Shown: positions 43,404 through 51,484 of the stretch, piece by piece | Numbering within the stretch: position 1 is the first letter of the stretch | Layout of the letters: every line of letters starts with the position of its first letter | DNA from: Frigoribacterium sp. Leaf263 | Lineage (GTDB): Bacteria; Actinomycetota; Actinomycetes; Actinomycetales; Microbacteriaceae | DNA: 61,226 bases | Direction: 5' to 3' | Assembly (NCBI RefSeq): GCF_001422285.1 | Contig: NZ_LMMO01000008.1 | Coordinates: 1-61,226 of the forward strand | The notes under the pieces: model-generated | What the model saw: the letters and a program-made list of their open reading frames with translations, nothing else | Database searches by the model: none | What the model was told of the DNA's origin: nothing | Position numbers and translations under genes: made by a program

Positions 43404-44236
43404 GCGGTGGCGACCGACCCGTTCGCCGACGGCGCGGCGCCGTCGGCGCGCACGCCCAGGCCGTCGAGCGCCTTCTGGAAGATGGTCAGCCCGCTCATCC
43501 CCGGGAGGTTCGAGATGTTCTGGTCGAGCTTCGCGGCGGCCTTGCGACCGTCGACGCCGCTCATCAGCTGACCGAAGACGAACCTCACGTCGTCGAGCTC
43601 CATGATGGACGACCCGACCGGGGCCCACACCTTCGAGAGCAGGAAGCGCGTGAGCTTCTGCGCCTTCTTGCTCTTCATCAGGCGCTCTCGGGCCTGCGAC
43701 ACGTAGAAGGCCACGTGCCGCGCCTCCTGCTTGGCGATGCGTCGCAGCAGCTCGGCGAGCACCGGGTCCTGCTCGAGCTCGGCCATGCGCTTGTAGGCGG
43801 CGACGGCGGAGTACTCGTTGGCAGCGCCCCACGACATGTGGACGGCCACGAAGTCGGAGCCGACGAACTTGCCGAGCAGACCCTGCTTGACGGGGTCGAG
43901 GCGGTCGCGCCAGCCGAGCTTCAGGCGGTTCGCCCGCAGCTGGTCGTAGTCGACCTTGATGTCGTGCACCTCGAGGATGGCGGCGAGGGCCTCGCCGTGC
44001 CAGAACTCCTCGCGGTTCCACATCGTCATGAAGGTCGACACGTCGTCCTCTTTGTGCGAGGGCGTCGTCAGCAGGTCCCGGGTGTAGCAGACCGTGTGGT
44101 ACTCGACGTCGGCCATGTACCGCAGGGTGCGCAGCGAATCGGCCGACAGGGGGTTCTTCTTGAAGTGGTCGAGGTCGAGGTCGTCCCACGTGATCCGCTC
44201 GCTGGTCGCGGCGAACTTGTCGATGTCGAATGCCAT
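43400..44236 (-). CDS. Ferritin-like diiron protein with complete ligand set
   Basis: A 278-residue helical protein. Candidate diiron ligands read in order: Glu45 (VEYHT), Glu77-x-x-His80 (EEFWH), Glu141 (ANEYSA), Glu171-x-x-His174 (EARH), the E/ExxH/E/ExxH pattern of acyl-ACP desaturase and related diiron oxidases. An O2-dependent desaturation or hydroxylation of a lipid chain is therefore plausible. In this cluster the best guess is conversion of an alkyl to an alkenyl (vinyl) ether, or fatty-chain desaturation. It is encoded between the FAR-HAD gene and the LysR-HTH gene. ATG 44236 lies 23 bp after the FAR-HAD stop. Confidence 0.78.
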   Translation of the reverse strand: MAFDIDKFAATSERITWDDLDLDHFKKNPLSADSLRTLRYMADVEYHTVCYTRDLLTTPSHKEDDVSTFMTMWNREEFWHGEALAAILEVHDIKVDYDQLRANRLKLGWRDRLDPVKQGLLGKFVGSDFVAVHMSWGAANEYSAVAAYKRMAELEQDPVLAELLRRIAKQEARHVAFYVSQARERLMKSKKAQKLTRFLLSKVWAPVGSSIMELDDVRFVFGQLMSGVDGRKAAAKLDQNISNLPGMSGLTIFQKALDGLGVRADGAAPSANGSVATA

Positions 44237-44259
44237 GCCGTGTTCAGGAGGCGCGGGCG

Positions 44260-46590
44260 TCAGGCCCTGCCTCCGTCTCCTTTCGCTGTGATGCCGCCAC
44301 GAGTCCAGTCGCGGATGCTCCATCTTCTTCGGAGCGCTTCGCGTGCGAGATTGGCGTCGGGGTTCACGGCTGACGGGTTGCCGAGGAGCTCGAGCCAGAC
44401 GAGGTCGGCGTGGGAGTCACCGTATCCGTACGAACCTGCGAGATCGACCCCCCGTTCGGTCGCGTACTGCGTGAGCCAGGCGGCTCGCGCCTCGTCGACG
44501 AGCGGGGGCTGCGCGAGGTACCCGGTGTACACGCCGTCACGCGAGTGCATGGTGCTCGCGACGACCTCGTCGAAGAGCGACGCGAGCGGGGCGGCGAGCG
44601 TGCCGATCGACCCGGTCACCAGCACGGTGCGGTGACCGGCGGCCCGGTGCTCGGCGATCCGCGCGAGGGCGTCGGGCAGGGTGTGCCGTCGCACCGTCTC
44701 CGCGTAGCCGCTCGACGAGACGACGTTCTGCAGCCGCGAGACGGGCATGCCGCTGTAGCGCCGCAGGAACGATCGGATGAACTCGCCGCGGTCACGGGCG
44801 TCGGCCCGCAGATAGGCCGGCAGGCCGGTCAGCAGACTCGCGACCTCGCCGGGCCACGCCGCCTTGCGGAACCCGTTCGAGCGGACCCACAGGTACTGCT
44901 CGACGATGTTCGAGTCGAGCACGGTCCCCTCGAGGTCGAAGACGGCGACGACGTCGTCGCGCCGGGGCAGCGCCTTGGTGTCGGCGACCGCGCCGGCGGC
45001 CGCCGGGCGCACCGAGAACGCGCGCGTCATCGCCGTGATCGACGGGAAGTGGACGGTCTGGAAGTAGTCCTCCCAGTCGATGTCGGTCACGTCGAAGCCG
45101 ATGCCGGCCGGCGATCCCGCCGGCAGGCCGGCGTGGAGGGCGCGGGTGCGACGGTCGTCGAAGATGATCTCGGACTGCACGTAGTGCCGGTAGAGGTCGG
45201 TCAGGCTCTGCAGCGACTCGAGATCGCCGCGGCGGGTCTGCACGGCCGTCAGCGCGCTGCGGGTGCGCGCGTTCGACGGCAGGCGCGTGAGCACCCTCTC
45301 GCGCAGGTCGTTCGTGCGCTGCTTCATGCGGATGGCGCCCTCGACCTTGCGCACCCCCGGGAAGTTCCAGGTCGGCACCGGGATCGACGTGTGCTCGTCG
45401 CGCGGCAGGGGGTTCGCGGTGAAGAACGTGTTGAGGTTCTCGAACATCCGCAGGATCGGGAACGGGTTGCTGTTGCCCGACGCCACATGGAAGTACTGCG
45501 CGTCGCCGGCGGGCTCCGAGCCGGACCCGGCGGACTCCGAGGAGGCGCGGGTCGGGTTCGCCGCGACCGCCAGGATGACGTTCACCACGAAGTCGACCGG
45601 CACGACGTCGAGCACGCTGTCGGGAACCCCGGGGAACTCGGGCAGCAGACCCCTGGCGTACGACATGATCAGCGGGTCGGCGACCTTGAAGCCGTCGATC
45701 CACCCCGGGAAGGGATGGCGCAGGGCGCTCTCGACGATGGCCGGGCGCACGACCGAGAGGCGGTGGCCCTTCGCGGCCCAGAGCTCCTCGGCGGCGCGCT
45801 CGGCGAAGGCCTTCGTCAGCGTGTAGACGTCCGTCCAGCCGAGGGTCTCGGCTCGGGTGCGCCCGTAGTCGACGAGACGGGCGGCGACCCAGGCGACCCG
45901 CGCCTCCTCGGCTGCGGTCGAGACGGCCTGCGGGCCGGTCTTGCCGTGACCCGTCCGACCCTCGGCCAGGAACCGGCGGAGGGTCTCGGGTTGACGCGAC
46001 GCGGCCTCGACCCGCGCGCGGGCGTCGCGCGCCGCGGCGTACTCGGCACGCCAGTCGACCTCGTGCGTGAGCGCCGACTCGGGGAAGACGCCCTTGCGGA
46101 TGCCGCCGACGTAGGCCGTCGAGACGTGCACGACGTGCGGGTCGCCGCCGGCCCGGCCGAGGGCCTCGTACAGACCGACGGCGCCGCCGACGTTGGTGTC
46201 GAACGCCTGGTCGATCGGCGGATCGAACGACACCGTCGAGGCGCTGTGGATGACCACGTCGAGGTCGGCGGGCAGATCGGGCAGCGATCCGAGCCCGCTC
46301 TCGACGACCCGGAGGCGCTCGGTCAGCGCCCGCTCGACCTCGGCCGGTCCGACGCGGTCGCGCCACGTGGCGAACACCGGCTTCTTGAGCAGGTGCCGCA
46401 GGCGACCGAGGGCCGGGGTGCCCGCCTTGGGGCGGATGAGCAGCGTCACGGTCGTGTCGGGGTGCGTCGACAGGAGACGCTCGAGGATGGCCTGTCCGAC
46501 GAAGCCCGTGCCGCCCGTGAGCAGCACGTGCGACGAACCGAGGCTCGTCTCGGTCGAGCCGGGAGCGGACGAGGGCAGGGCGGTGGTCAT
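44260..46590 (-). CDS. Fatty acyl reductase-HAD-IB fusion
   Basis: A 776-residue two-domain protein. Residues 15-530 are an extended SDR/male-sterility-type acyl reductase: LLTGGTGFVGQAILERLL near 24-41 (NADPH), VHVSTAYV near 150, and YTLTKAFAE near 260 (YxxxK). It would reduce fatty acyl-CoA to aldehyde or alcohol. Residues 560-770 are a HAD-IB domain: VAVFDLEGTVLDS (motif I), VLVTGS (motif II) and YGYGDSHADL (motif IV). Motif I reads DxE where HAD phosphatases usually have DxD. A linker copy of the dispersed repeat (45541-45550, NPTRASSESAG) interrupts the reductase domain near residue 348. The start overlaps the second ferritin-like gene (ATGA). Confidence 0.82.
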   Translation of the reverse strand: MTTALPSSAPGSTETSLGSSHVLLTGGTGFVGQAILERLLSTHPDTTVTLLIRPKAGTPALGRLRHLLKKPVFATWRDRVGPAEVERALTERLRVVESGLGSLPDLPADLDVVIHSASTVSFDPPIDQAFDTNVGGAVGLYEALGRAGGDPHVVHVSTAYVGGIRKGVFPESALTHEVDWRAEYAAARDARARVEAASRQPETLRRFLAEGRTGHGKTGPQAVSTAAEEARVAWVAARLVDYGRTRAETLGWTDVYTLTKAFAERAAEELWAAKGHRLSVVRPAIVESALRHPFPGWIDGFKVADPLIMSYARGLLPEFPGVPDSVLDVVPVDFVVNVILAVAANPTRASSESAGSGSEPAGDAQYFHVASGNSNPFPILRMFENLNTFFTANPLPRDEHTSIPVPTWNFPGVRKVEGAIRMKQRTNDLRERVLTRLPSNARTRSALTAVQTRRGDLESLQSLTDLYRHYVQSEIIFDDRRTRALHAGLPAGSPAGIGFDVTDIDWEDYFQTVHFPSITAMTRAFSVRPAAAGAVADTKALPRRDDVVAVFDLEGTVLDSNIVEQYLWVRSNGFRKAAWPGEVASLLTGLPAYLRADARDRGEFIRSFLRRYSGMPVSRLQNVVSSSGYAETVRRHTLPDALARIAEHRAAGHRTVLVTGSIGTLAAPLASLFDEVVASTMHSRDGVYTGYLAQPPLVDEARAAWLTQYATERGVDLAGSYGYGDSHADLVWLELLGNPSAVNPDANLAREALRRRWSIRDWTRGGITAKGDGGRA

Positions 46591-47408
46591 GCGGTGAGCT
46601 TTCGTGTGACGGCGGATCCGATCGAGGGGTCGAGCCCCGGGAGCCCGGCGACGCGGTCGCCGACGGCGTCGGCCCGCACGTGACCTGCGGCCCCGCCGTA
46701 GACGATCGTGTCGAAGAACGTGCGCTCGGCGTCGGCGCGCTCGACGGCGCCGATCGGCCAGACGGCGGTGGCGAGGGAGGCGCGGGTCTGCTTGACCGCG
46801 CGGGGCGAGTCGTCGAGGCGCCAGCGCGACTCGATGTCGAAGAAGCGCTCGTGACGCGACTTGACGGTCCGGATGCGGGCGACGACGGCCGACAGGGCCG
46901 GGTCGGCGGCGCGCTCGACGAGGACTTCGTAGGCGTCGCCCAGGACCCACTCGTCGACGAGACCCGTGGTCATGTGCACCGCGACGATCGGAACGCCCTT
47001 GCCCATGGCCTCGATCGCCCGGGTGATCGGGCCCCGGCGCTCGACGGCGTCGGAGGCGCTGTGCCGCCGGGGGCCCTCGTCGACCTCCTTCAGGCGGGGG
47101 AGCCCGTGCGCCTGGAGCACGGCGTCGATCGCGTCGGCGATCCAGAACTTCTCGAAGGCCCATGTGACGAGGAACGCCGTCACCCGGGCGTCCTTGTGCG
47201 TCGCGGTCACGAGCAGGTTGCGCAGGTGCTCCATCGTGGCGCTCTCGAGGCGGCCGAGATGACGCAGGAGGCGCAGTGAGTCGTCGTCGAGGGGCGTCGT
47301 CGCGAAGGAGTCGAGCTCCAGCTCGTCGCGGAACGCGCCCTGCGCCGTGAGGGTGAACTCGCGGATGTCGAAGTCGGTGGAGTCGTAGGGGTCACTGCGG
47401 GTGCTCAA
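46587..47408 (-). CDS. Ferritin-like protein with degenerate diiron site
   Basis: A 273-residue paralogue of the 43400-44236 protein (matching AFLVTWAFEKFWIADAIDAV against TFMTMWNREEFWHGEALAAI). By alignment, Glu77 is replaced by Lys87, His80 by Ile90 and Glu171 by Lys183, while Glu55, Glu153 and His186 remain. Three of six ligands are lost, so it is unlikely to hold a catalytic diiron centre and may be a partner or scaffold of the intact protein. The TTG at 47408 with upstream GAGAGGA is the preferred start; no ATG lies before conserved sequence. First gene of the leftward operon. Confidence 0.72.
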   Translation of the reverse strand: MSTRSDPYDSTDFDIREFTLTAQGAFRDELELDSFATTPLDDDSLRLLRHLGRLESATMEHLRNLLVTATHKDARVTAFLVTWAFEKFWIADAIDAVLQAHGLPRLKEVDEGPRRHSASDAVERRGPITRAIEAMGKGVPIVAVHMTTGLVDEWVLGDAYEVLVERAADPALSAVVARIRTVKSRHERFFDIESRWRLDDSPRAVKQTRASLATAVWPIGAVERADAERTFFDTIVYGGAAGHVRADAVGDRVAGLPGLDPSIGSAVTRKLTA

Positions 47409-47480
47409 GACCTGCGATCCTCTCGTGACGCTCTCGTGTGGTGGTTCGGGCACGATGCACGCTGCGAGCCCTACAGACCG

Positions 47481-47486
47481 TATCGT
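47481..47486 (+). promoter_or_regulatory. -10 element of the rightward ether-lipid operon, probably leaderless
   Basis: TATCGT ends 7 nt before ATG 47494, which lacks a Shine-Dalgarno sequence, so the SDR mRNA is likely leaderless. The divergent region is only 85 bp, so both operons could share one control element. Confidence 0.5.
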
Positions 47487-47493
47487 AAGCGGC

Positions 47494-48273
47494 ATGGCAA
47501 CAGCGCTCGTCACCGGGGGCACATCCGGCATCGGAGCCGAATTCGCCCGCCAACTCGCCTCGCGCGGCTGGGACATCGTCCTGGTCGCTCGAGACCTCTC
47601 GCGACTCGACTCCTCGGCGGCCGAGCTGCGCGCGCTCGGACGGCGCGTCGAGGTCCTCCAGGCCGACCTCGGCGACCGCGCCGACGTCGACCGCGTCGCG
47701 GCCCGCCTCGAAGACGCCTCGGCGCCCATCGACCTCCTCGTCAACAACGCCGGCTTCGGCGTGCACACCCCGTTGTCCTCGACCGACGTCGCCGCGCACG
47801 ACGCGGCGTTCGAGGTCATGTGCCGCGCCGTGCTGGTGCTCTCGGGCGCCGGGGCACGGGCCATGCGCCTCCGGGGCCGTGGTCGCATCGTGATCGTGTC
47901 GAGCACCGCGGGCTTCATGACCATGGGCGGCTACAGCGCGATCAAGGCGTGGGCCACGTCGTTCGGCGAGAGCCTGTCGGTCGAGCTGAAGGGCACGGGC
48001 GTGGGCGTGACGACCCTGCTGCCCGGCTGGGTGCGGACGGAGTTCCATCAGCGCGCCGGCATCCGGTCGTCGTCGATACCCAACGCGTTGTGGCTCAGCG
48101 CCGAACACCTCGTGACCGCGTGTCTGCGCGACGTCGACGAAGGCAAGGTGGTCTCCATGCCCACGGTTCGGTACCGGGTGCTGTTCTGGTTGGTGAGGCA
48201 CGCTCCGCGGAGCGCCGTCCGCGCCGCCTCGGGACGCATCTCGTCGAGTCGGCGGAAGCCCGTCGAGCAGTGA
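47494..48273 (+). CDS. Short-chain dehydrogenase/reductase
   Basis: A 259-residue classical SDR: TGGTSGIGAEFARQL near residues 7-21 (NADPH), NNAGFG near 86, catalytic Ser in IVSSTAGF near 132 and YSAIKAW near 149 (YxxxK). In a cluster with an alkyl-DHAP-synthase-like enzyme it could act as 1-acyl/alkyl-DHAP reductase, the step before the second acylation; this is inference. The basic C-terminal tail ends SSSRRKPVEQ. The stop overlaps the acyltransferase GTG (GTGA). Confidence 0.85.
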   Translation: MATALVTGGTSGIGAEFARQLASRGWDIVLVARDLSRLDSSAAELRALGRRVEVLQADLGDRADVDRVAARLEDASAPIDLLVNNAGFGVHTPLSSTDVAAHDAAFEVMCRAVLVLSGAGARAMRLRGRGRIVIVSSTAGFMTMGGYSAIKAWATSFGESLSVELKGTGVGVTTLLPGWVRTEFHQRAGIRSSSIPNALWLSAEHLVTACLRDVDEGKVVSMPTVRYRVLFWLVRHAPRSAVRAASGRISSSRRKPVEQ

Positions 48274-49163
48274 CTCCCCGAGACAAGCGGGAGCACCCCC
48301 GCCTCGACGCCGTCGCCCAGCGTGCCGGCGACGTCGCCACCGACGCCCGCGACCGGTTCAGCTCGCGCCGGCACGCCATGGCGCGCTACGTCGCCCAGCG
48401 CATGGTGCTCAAGCCCACCATCTGGTCGATCACCGACGTCACCGTCATCGACCGCGACCGCCTCGACGGTCTCTCCGGCGGGTTCGTGGTCGTCGCGAAC
48501 CACTCGAGCCACCTCGACGCCCCGCTCATCCTGGGGGCCCTCCCTCGGCGACTCGCCCGGTACCTGGCGACGGGCGCGGCGGCCGACTACTTCTTCGACG
48601 TGCCGTGGCGCCGCCAGCTGACGGAGCTGTTCTTCAACGCGTTCCCGGTGCAGCGGGGCTCGGGGGCGCCGGCCTCCGCGGCCGACGCGACCCGCGCCTC
48701 CTCGGAGGGGGCCTCGGCCGGCTCGACGCCGCAGAGCTCGGCCCGACGCCGCGCCGCCGCCCGTGCCGCGGCGAGGGGACGCGCCGGGCACCCGACGGTC
48801 AGCGCCAAGTCGCTGCTGCAGCGCGGCTACCCCGTGCTCGTGTTCCCCGAGGGGACCCGCTCGAAGGACGGCGCGGTGGGGCACTTCAAGCCCGGCGCCG
48901 CCGCCCTCGCCTCGGCCTGCGGCGTGCCCGTCGTGCCCCTCGCGCTGATCGGCGCGAACATCGCCCACCCCCGCGGCTCGAACTGGCCGAGACCCGGCCG
49001 GCTGCCGGTCGGGGTCGCGTTCGGCGACCCCATGCTGCCGCTCGAGGGCGAGAGCAGCGCGGCCTTCTCGACGCGCGTCCGCGCCGAGGTCATGCGTCTC
49101 CGCGACGCCAACACGGCCCGTATCCTGGGGCCTGACAACCCGTCCGAAGGAGCACATCGGTGA
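48270..49163 (+). CDS. PlsC-type acyltransferase
   Basis: A 297-residue acyltransferase with NHSSHLD (HxxxxD) near residue 75, the FNAFPVQR block near 125 and FPEGTRSKDG near 193. Between the second and third blocks lies a low-complexity insert of about 45 residues (TRASSEGASAGSTPQ, RRRAAARAAARG) containing a dispersed repeat copy (48692-48701), which is unusual for this compact fold. It could acylate DHAP (GNPAT role) or alkyl-glycerol-3-phosphate. Both ends overlap neighbours by GTGA. Confidence 0.83.
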   Translation: MTPRDKREHPRLDAVAQRAGDVATDARDRFSSRRHAMARYVAQRMVLKPTIWSITDVTVIDRDRLDGLSGGFVVVANHSSHLDAPLILGALPRRLARYLATGAAADYFFDVPWRRQLTELFFNAFPVQRGSGAPASAADATRASSEGASAGSTPQSSARRRAAARAAARGRAGHPTVSAKSLLQRGYPVLVFPEGTRSKDGAVGHFKPGAAALASACGVPVVPLALIGANIAHPRGSNWPRPGRLPVGVAFGDPMLPLEGESSAAFSTRVRAEVMRLRDANTARILGPDNPSEGAHR

Positions 49164-50857
49164 CCGACGTCCAGCAGCAGAAGAGCGACACCGTCGCAGC
49201 CGTGAAGCACATGAAGTGGTGGGGCTGGGGCGTCGAGGGCGTCGCCTTCCACCACCACGACAAGCCCGCTTTCGCGCCGTTCGTCAAGAAGATCGTCGGC
49301 GTCGAGCTGTCGGAGGGGCACGACACCGGTCTCGACTTCGCGGACCTCGTCGTCCCGGCCTCGATCGCCGCCCCCGAGGTCGTCGAGTCGCTCGAGCAGA
49401 TCGTCGGACCCGGGGCCGTCGCCACCGACGACCACGACCGCGTCGTCCACACCTACGGCAAGAGCATCCGCGATCTCATCCGCATCCGCGCCGGGATCCT
49501 CGAGCGCGTGCCCGACGTCGTGGTCTACCCGGCCGACGAGGCCGAGGTGCAGAGCATCGTCGACCTCGCCGTCGCGTCCGATCTCGTGCTGATCCCCTTC
49601 GGCGGCGGCAGCAACATCGTCGGCAGCCTCGAGCCGATCACCACCGAGACCCGCACCGTCATCTCGCTCGACATGGGTCGTCTCGACCGGGTGCTCGACA
49701 TCGACGAAGACAGCGGTCTCGCCCGCATCCAGGCCGGCGGCCAGGGCCCCGACCTCGAGGCGCAGCTCAACGCCCGCGGCTGGACCCTCGGGCACTTCCC
49801 CGACAGCTTCACCCACTCGACCATGGGCGGCTGGGTCGCCACCCGCTCGTCGGGCATGCAGAGCGACAAGTACGGCGACATCGCCGACATCACCAAGGGG
49901 CTGCGCGTCGTGCGCCCCGGCGGCGTGCTCGCGATCCGCGCCGTGCCGAGCGCCTCGACGGGGCCGTCGCTCCGCGAGATGATCATCGGCTCGGAGGGGC
50001 GCCTCGGCGTCATCACCGAGGTGACCGCCCAGGTGCACCGCCTGCCCGAGAAGCGCGAGATCCTGGCCTACCTCTTCCCGTCGTGGCACGACGGCCTCGC
50101 CGCCATGCAGGCGATCGCCGAGAGCGACGCGCACCCCTCGGTGACCCGCGTCAGCGACGCGCACGAGACCGCCTTCTCGTTCGCGACCTCGAAGCCCGGC
50201 AAGGGCATCTCGCAGAAGATCACCGATCTGCTGCCGACCCTGCTCAAGGCGAAGGGCTGGGACGTCGACGCGATGTGCCTGTCGTTCATCGGCTACGAGG
50301 GCAGCCCCGAGCACGTCGCACGCACGCAGAAGACGGTCGCGAACATCGTCAAGGCGAACCGCGGCATGAGCGTCGGCACCGGCCCGGGCAAGCTCTACGA
50401 CCAGAAGAAGTTCGACACGCCCTACCTCCGCGACTTCTTCATGGACCACGGAGGCGCGGCGGACGTCAGCGAGACCGCCGCCCCCTGGTCGAAGCTGCGC
50501 GACGTCTCGTCCCGCGTGTACGCCGCCGCCAACCAGGCCTTCGACCAGATCGGCAAGCAGGGCTGGATCATGGGCCACCTGTCGCACTCGTATCACTCGG
50601 GGGCGTGCCTGTACTTCACGTTCGCCTTCGAGCACGGCTCCGACGCCGAGGCCGAGTACGACGTCGTCAAGCACGCCATCCAGCAGGCGTTCATCGACAC
50701 CGGCGCGACCGTCAGCCACCACCACGGCGTCGGCCTGGAGCACCAGCCGTGGATGTCCCAGGACGTCTCGCCCGAGGGCGTCGCCGTCATGCAGGGGCTC
50801 TTCGACTCCGCCGACCCGGGGCGGGTGTTCAACCCCGGCAAGGTGACCGGCGCGTAA
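49160..50857 (+). CDS. Alkyl-DHAP-synthase-like FAD-binding oxidase
   Basis: A 565-residue flavoprotein of the VAO/PCMH family resembling alkylglycerone-phosphate (alkyl-DHAP) synthase. It has VVYPADEAEVQSIVDLA and IPFGGGSNIVGS near residues 118-156 (FAD site), HSTMGGWVATRSSGMQSDKY near 218-237, which matches the conserved T-x-GGW-x-ATR-x-SGM stretch of that enzyme, and SHHHGVG near 520 (catalytic His region). The reaction would replace the acyl group of acyl-DHAP with a fatty alcohol to make an ether bond. The GTG start is coupled to the acyltransferase gene. D-lactate/glycolate oxidase-type activity is the alternative, but the motif spacing favours AGPS. Confidence 0.83.
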   Translation: MTDVQQQKSDTVAAVKHMKWWGWGVEGVAFHHHDKPAFAPFVKKIVGVELSEGHDTGLDFADLVVPASIAAPEVVESLEQIVGPGAVATDDHDRVVHTYGKSIRDLIRIRAGILERVPDVVVYPADEAEVQSIVDLAVASDLVLIPFGGGSNIVGSLEPITTETRTVISLDMGRLDRVLDIDEDSGLARIQAGGQGPDLEAQLNARGWTLGHFPDSFTHSTMGGWVATRSSGMQSDKYGDIADITKGLRVVRPGGVLAIRAVPSASTGPSLREMIIGSEGRLGVITEVTAQVHRLPEKREILAYLFPSWHDGLAAMQAIAESDAHPSVTRVSDAHETAFSFATSKPGKGISQKITDLLPTLLKAKGWDVDAMCLSFIGYEGSPEHVARTQKTVANIVKANRGMSVGTGPGKLYDQKKFDTPYLRDFFMDHGGAADVSETAAPWSKLRDVSSRVYAAANQAFDQIGKQGWIMGHLSHSYHSGACLYFTFAFEHGSDAEAEYDVVKHAIQQAFIDTGATVSHHHGVGLEHQPWMSQDVSPEGVAVMQGLFDSADPGRVFNPGKVTGA

Positions 50858-50902
50858 CGCCCGCCCGCGCACACCCGCGCCCGCGCCCTCGACGCCAGGG
50901 CG

Positions 50903-50966
50903 ATCCGCCACCGATTCAACACGCCGCCACCGGATCCGCTGGCGGCGTGTCGATTCCGTGGCGGAT
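50903..50966. repeat. Large imperfect hairpin 1 (27-nt arms)
   Basis: The left arm 50903-50929 and right arm 50940-50966 are reverse complements with about three mismatches and a 10-nt loop (CCGGATCCGC). It follows the ether-lipid operon and could terminate it. Its arms share the GCCACCGATTC motif with hairpin 2 at 51341. Confidence 0.75.
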
Positions 50967-51068
50967 TGCGTGCCGGTTCTCCCTCCCCAGACCGCGACGC
51001 CGTCTGCCTGTCCACAGCGGAGCCGAGGAGGTGCGGATCGCGCATCGACGTCGGACACGGTGGATGTC

Positions 51069-51329
51069 ATGGTCGGCCGGATCTTCTCCTCCATCATCTT
51101 CGCGGCGGCGCTCGGCAGCAGGAGCCGCGAGGCCGAGGCGCTGAGGCGCGATGCTCGGCGCGGACTGGCTCAGAGGGTCTGCCAAGGGGCCTTCGTCATG
51201 GCTGAGGATCGGGCTCGCTTCGATTCGACCGCGCGTCATCTCGTCACCCTGCGAGCGCTCCTGGCTGGACTCTCTCCGGGCACGATCGTCTCCCACGCGT
51301 CTGCCGTCGCCCTGCGGCGCGGCGCCTAG
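51069..51329 (+). pseudogene. Truncated AbiEi-like gene
   Basis: The 86-codon frame (ATG 51069; GTG 51060 also possible) reads LRRDARRGLAQRVCQGAFV, then LRALLAGLSPGTIVSHASAVAL, the N-terminal layout of AbiEi-like proteins (compare the complete protein at 33982). It stops just after SHASAVALRRGA, losing the remaining ~200 residues. The remnant lies between two large hairpins, suggesting loss by rearrangement at repeats. The interval 50858-51484 contains no other gene. Confidence 0.6.
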
Positions 51330-51340
51330 ACGTCGTCACG

Positions 51341-51400
51341 ACGCCACATCTTCGACAACCCGCCACGAGATCACGTGGCGGGTTGTCGAATCGGTGGCGT
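51341..51400. repeat. Large hairpin 2 (27-nt arms, perfect 17-bp core)
   Basis: Arms 51341-51367 and 51374-51400 pair around AGATCA; the inner 17 bp (TTCGACAACCCGCCACG) are perfect. It begins 12 bp after the AbiEi remnant stop and resembles hairpin 1 in the GCCACCGATTC-type outer motif. Confidence 0.8.
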
Positions 51401-51431
51401 TTCGGCGGGGCGGCGGCACAGGGGGCCGACC

Positions 51432-51454
51432 TAGGATGAGGGTTCGATTCGAAC
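51432..51454 (+). promoter_or_regulatory. cysK promoter with overlapping inverted repeat
   Basis: TAGGAT (51432-51437) is a good actinobacterial -10. GTTCG-ATT-CGAAC (51442-51454) lies at the expected transcription start, a suitable place for a repressor. The ribosome site GGAAGAGA precedes ATG 51485. Confidence 0.5.
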
Positions 51455-51484
51455 GCACAGACACCGCTCACGGAAGAGACTCTC

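Noticed and set aside
43056-50857. Wax-ester or carotenoid interpretation of the acyl reductase cluster
   Set aside because: No wax ester synthase/DGAT, phytoene or lycopene enzymes are present, whereas an alkyl-DHAP-synthase-like gene is.
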